A program made the position numbers and the translations under genes. From Microbacterium hydrocarbonoxydans (lineage in GTDB: Bacteria; Actinomycetota; Actinomycetes; Actinomycetales; Microbacteriaceae): 64,000 nt of DNA. This document shows, one piece after another, positions 62,196-64,000 of this stretch (positions within the stretch are counted from its first letter, which is position 1; each line of letters opens with the position of its first letter). The notes beneath the pieces were generated by a model. That model worked only from the letters and a program-made list of their open reading frames with translations. It did not search any database and was not told where the DNA came from. The DNA lies in the NCBI RefSeq assembly GCF_900105205.1, contig NZ_FNSQ01000005.1, forward strand, positions 248,001 to 312,000. The letters are read 5' to 3'.

Positions 62196-62531
62196 ATGAC
62201 CGAGTCCGTTCCGCGCCGCGCCAGCCTCGAAGTGCTGCGAGCCGAGGCGTCGGATGAGCTCGCCGTGCTGATCCAGGAGCGCCTGCTGGGTGGCGAGGAT
62301 CCGTGGGAGTTCATGGAGGAACTGCCGAGCGTGGACGAGCTCGTCGTGTACCTGCTGCGCGCCGATAACATCACTGCGAACGACGGGGTGCGGCCCAACG
62401 CGGCCAGGCACTACCGGGTGCTGCGGCAGATCGCGTTGGAGTATCCCGAGCTGACTCCCGCTGTCTGGGGGCTGCTCGATGAGAAACAGCGTCACAGGCG
62501 CTGGGACCCGACGGTCGTCGACGCCTCCTAG
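62196..62531 (+). CDS. Hypothetical protein, 111 aa
   Basis: An acidic helical protein (LEVLRAEASDELAVLIQERL, EDPWEFMEELPSVDELVVYL, HYRVLRQIALEYPELTP). It looks like a conserved Microbacteriaceae protein of unknown role. No motif identified. Confidence 0.75.
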   Translation: MTESVPRRASLEVLRAEASDELAVLIQERLLGGEDPWEFMEELPSVDELVVYLLRADNITANDGVRPNAARHYRVLRQIALEYPELTPAVWGLLDEKQRHRRWDPTVVDAS

Positions 62532-62540
62532 GCCCATATC

Positions 62541-63068
62541 GTGCCTCGAATGCTGGTCTCCTACGACCCGGAGTGGCCGGAGCAGTTCGAGGCGTTCGCC
62601 GCTGAGATCAGACGGGCTGGGAACGCGGCCTGGATCGTCGAGCACATCGGGTCGACAGCGATCCCGGGGATGCGGGCGAAGCCGGTCATCGATCTGGCGG
62701 TTCGCGTCGAGGATGCCGATGACTTCGCGGCGCACAGACAGGGTCTGGGCGCGGCGGGATGGCGTCAAGGTAGCGCTGTACGGACGCATCCGGTCATGAT
62801 CCGTGAATCGGACGGCATCCGGATCGCGATCGCGCACTTCTTCGTGGCGGCGGAGTGGGATGCGGCGCACCAGCGCATTCTGCGGGACTGGCTTCGGGCG
62901 CATCCGGAGGACGCTGATCGCTACTCGCACGCGAAGTGCGACGCCGTCGCGGCCGAGGCGAGGGGGCGGTCGACGTACAACGCGGCGAAGTCGCCCGTCA
63001 TCCAGGAGATCGTCGACCGCGCTCGGGCGTCTCGAGGTCTTCCTGCGGTGCCGATCTCCGACAAGTAG
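62541..63068 (+). CDS. GrpB-family (UPF0157) nucleotidyltransferase-like protein
   Basis: A 175-aa protein with YDPEWPEQFEAFAAEIRR, VEHIGSTAIPGMRAKPVIDL and the C-terminal RILRDWLRAHPEDADRYSHA and KSPVIQEIVDRA. The HIGSTAIPG motif and following Asp are typical of the nucleotidyltransferase fold; the activity of GrpB is unknown. GTG start. Confidence 0.9.
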   Translation: MPRMLVSYDPEWPEQFEAFAAEIRRAGNAAWIVEHIGSTAIPGMRAKPVIDLAVRVEDADDFAAHRQGLGAAGWRQGSAVRTHPVMIRESDGIRIAIAHFFVAAEWDAAHQRILRDWLRAHPEDADRYSHAKCDAVAAEARGRSTYNAAKSPVIQEIVDRARASRGLPAVPISDK

Positions 63069-63180
63069 TCGCCGGCCGGGGTCCGCACCGGGTGTCCCGA
63101 TTCGCGGACTGTGCCCCGATCAGCACACGTTTCGGCCGGATTCCTGTGCAGATCGGGGCGGGGTGTGCAGATCGGGACAG

Positions 63181-63299
63181 GGGACGGGCGGGGTAGGGGA
63201 CGGGACAGGACAGGACAGAGGACGAGGCCGGGCGGAGGACGGGGCAGGGACGGGGCAGGGACGGGGCAGGGGACGGGGGATCAGGGGGCAGGGGGAAGC
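63181..63299. repeat. G-rich short tandem repeats
   Basis: A plus-strand purine tract with GGGACAGG-type units and three tandem copies of ACGGGGCAGGG (63239-63271), followed by ACGGGGGATC and CAGGGGGCAGGGGGAA. Many G3-G5 runs could form quadruplexes. No gene in 63069-63345. Confidence 0.75.
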
Positions 63300-63301
63300 G
63301 A

Positions 63302-63334
63302 AAGGGCCGCCACCCCGAAGGGTGACGGCCCTGA
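63302..63334 (-). terminator. Terminator after trxA
   Basis: AGGGCCG-C-CACCC and GGGTG-A-CGGCCCT form a stem with one mismatch and loop CGAA; on the minus strand TTTCGC follows. It lies 12 nt past the trxA stop. Confidence 0.8.
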
Positions 63335-63345
63335 TCACGAGGGGA

Positions 63346-63669
63346 TCAGCCGATGAATGCGGCGAGGTCCTGCTCGAGGGCGGGCTTCGGCTTGGCGCCG
63401 ATGATGGTCGTCTTGACCTCACCGCCCTGGAACACCTTCATCGCGGGGATCGAGGTGATCTGGTACTTCATCGCCAGCTGCGGGTTCTCGTCCACGTTCA
63501 GCTTGAGGATGGTGATCTTGTCGGGGTTGTCCGCCTGGATCTGGTCCAGAACGGGGGCGACCATACGACACGGTCCGCACCACTCGGCCCAGAAGTCCAC
63601 GAGGACGGGACCTTCGGCCTGCAGAACGTCCTGCTCCCAGGTCGCCTGGCTCGTAGCCTTTGCACTCAT
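63346..63669 (-). CDS. trxA: Thioredoxin
   Basis: A 107-aa thioredoxin with the active site FWAEWCGPCRMVAPVLDQ (Cys pair W-C-G-P-C), the cis-Pro loop ITSIPAMKVFQGGEV and the Asp/Lys partners. It reduces protein disulfides in the cytoplasm. It follows the thioredoxin reductase gene on the same strand. Confidence 0.97.
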   Translation of the reverse strand: MSAKATSQATWEQDVLQAEGPVLVDFWAEWCGPCRMVAPVLDQIQADNPDKITILKLNVDENPQLAMKYQITSIPAMKVFQGGEVKTTIIGAKPKPALEQDLAAFIG

Positions 63670-63736
63670 CAGAGTTCTCCTTGATTCGAGGTTCGCCTGC
63701 TACAACAGCGGGCGAGGTGAAAGTGTTCCCGGGGGC

Positions 63737-64000
63737 TCAGGCCGTGATGATCTCGGCGGCCTCAGCGGCCGGGAACTCGACCGAGGCGTCATCGAAATCC
63801 GCGAGGAAGTGCTCGGCATCCAGTGCCGCGACCGTTCCGCTGCCGGCGGCCGTGATCGCCTGACGGTAGGTGGGGTCGATCACGTCGCCGGCGGCGAAGA
63901 CACCGGGCACCGACGTGACAGACGAGCGGCCGTCGACCCAGATCGTGCCCTCTGCCGTCAGCTCGAGCTTGTCGTGCACGAGGTGCGTGCGCGGGTCGTT
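63737..64000 (-). CDS. trxB: Thioredoxin reductase, C-terminal fragment
   Basis: The last 87 residues of the flavoprotein: TIWVDGRSSVTSVPGVFAAG, DVIDPTYRQAITAAGSGTVA and ALDAEHFLADFD, i.e. the second FAD-contact motif GVFAAGDV and the closing helix. The rest lies beyond the right edge. It recycles the thioredoxin encoded next with NADPH. Confidence 0.95.
   Translation of the reverse strand, partial: NDPRTHLVHDKLELTAEGTIWVDGRSSVTSVPGVFAAGDVIDPTYRQAITAAGSGTVAALDAEHFLADFDDASVEFPAAEAAEIITA

Noticed and set aside
63181..63299. Possible CRISPR array in the G-rich repeats
   Set aside because: Units are adjacent with no unique spacers, and no cas genes occur in the window.

Overview
The window comes from the replication-origin region of a high-GC actinobacterium, most probably Microbacteriaceae and close to Microbacterium. 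The evidence is the gene order rpmH-dnaA-oriC-dnaN-recF-DUF721-gyrB-gyrA-DUF3566 next to rnpA-yidD-yidC-khpB-rsmG-parA-parB, and the actinobacterial cell-division/signalling block fhaA-fhaB-pstP-rodA-pbpA-pknA-pknB-pabA-sortase-crgA. Many starts are GTG, a few TTG. Many genes are linked by ATGA/GTGA overlaps, and many lone genes have a TANNNT hexamer 6-7 nt before the start codon, which implies leaderless mRNAs.

Layout. 1-6.8 kb: end of a two-component system, a RelE/ParE-Phd toxin-antitoxin pair, a broken lacI/eda pair in front of an intact KDG kinase, a Pr6Pr membrane protein, an Arr rifampin ADP-ribosyltransferase, two acidic small proteins and a siderophore-interacting flavoprotein. 7.1-17.7 kb: a metal-resistance island. 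Its copper part has CsoR with a palindromic operator, a CopZ-like chaperone with a frameshifted N-terminus, a CPH-type (CopB-like) P-type ATPase, two DUF305 proteins, a cysteine-rich four-helix copper protein, a repeat lipoprotein and a chain of tiny membrane proteins. The second part has a thioredoxin-like protein with a 50-aa zinc ribbon, an ArsP/DUF318-type permease, a CadD-family transporter, a CmtR-type regulator and an accessory lspA. The copper part is flanked by 94-bp direct repeats carrying the palindrome AACGATCGTT. 18-22 kb: LytR-CpsA-Psr protein, AraC-type HTH, ECF sigma factor with a membrane partner, a secreted protein and tRNA-Leu. 22.4-33.3 kb: the FHA/PP2C/RodA/PBP/kinase block. 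33.4-42.6 kb: rhomboid protease, cyclophilin, YbaK, Nudix, M24 peptidase, tRNA-Ala, tRNA-Ile and a DUF4097/LuxR/histidine-kinase operon. 42.7-53.1 kb: gyrA, gyrB, recF, dnaN, oriC, dnaA, rpmH. 53.1-60.7 kb: rnpA to parB, with eight parS sites and a 2-kb region without genes. 60.7-64 kb: sugar transporter, small proteins, thioredoxin and the C-terminal end of thioredoxin reductase.

How the genes work together. DnaA acts at oriC between dnaN and dnaA; ParA/ParB act on the parS cluster about 5-8 kb away to segregate the origins. PknA/PknB and the phosphatase PstP control the FHA proteins and the RodA/PBP cell-wall pair. In the island, CsoR and the CmtR-like repressor sense copper and cadmium/lead and drive efflux and sequestration.

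The points most worth a second look are the lacI/eda deletion scar, the island-flanking repeats, the parS-rich gene desert, a DnaA-box cluster 17 kb from oriC, the short reading frame overlapping the gyrB start, the copZ frameshift and the widespread leaderless promoter geometry.
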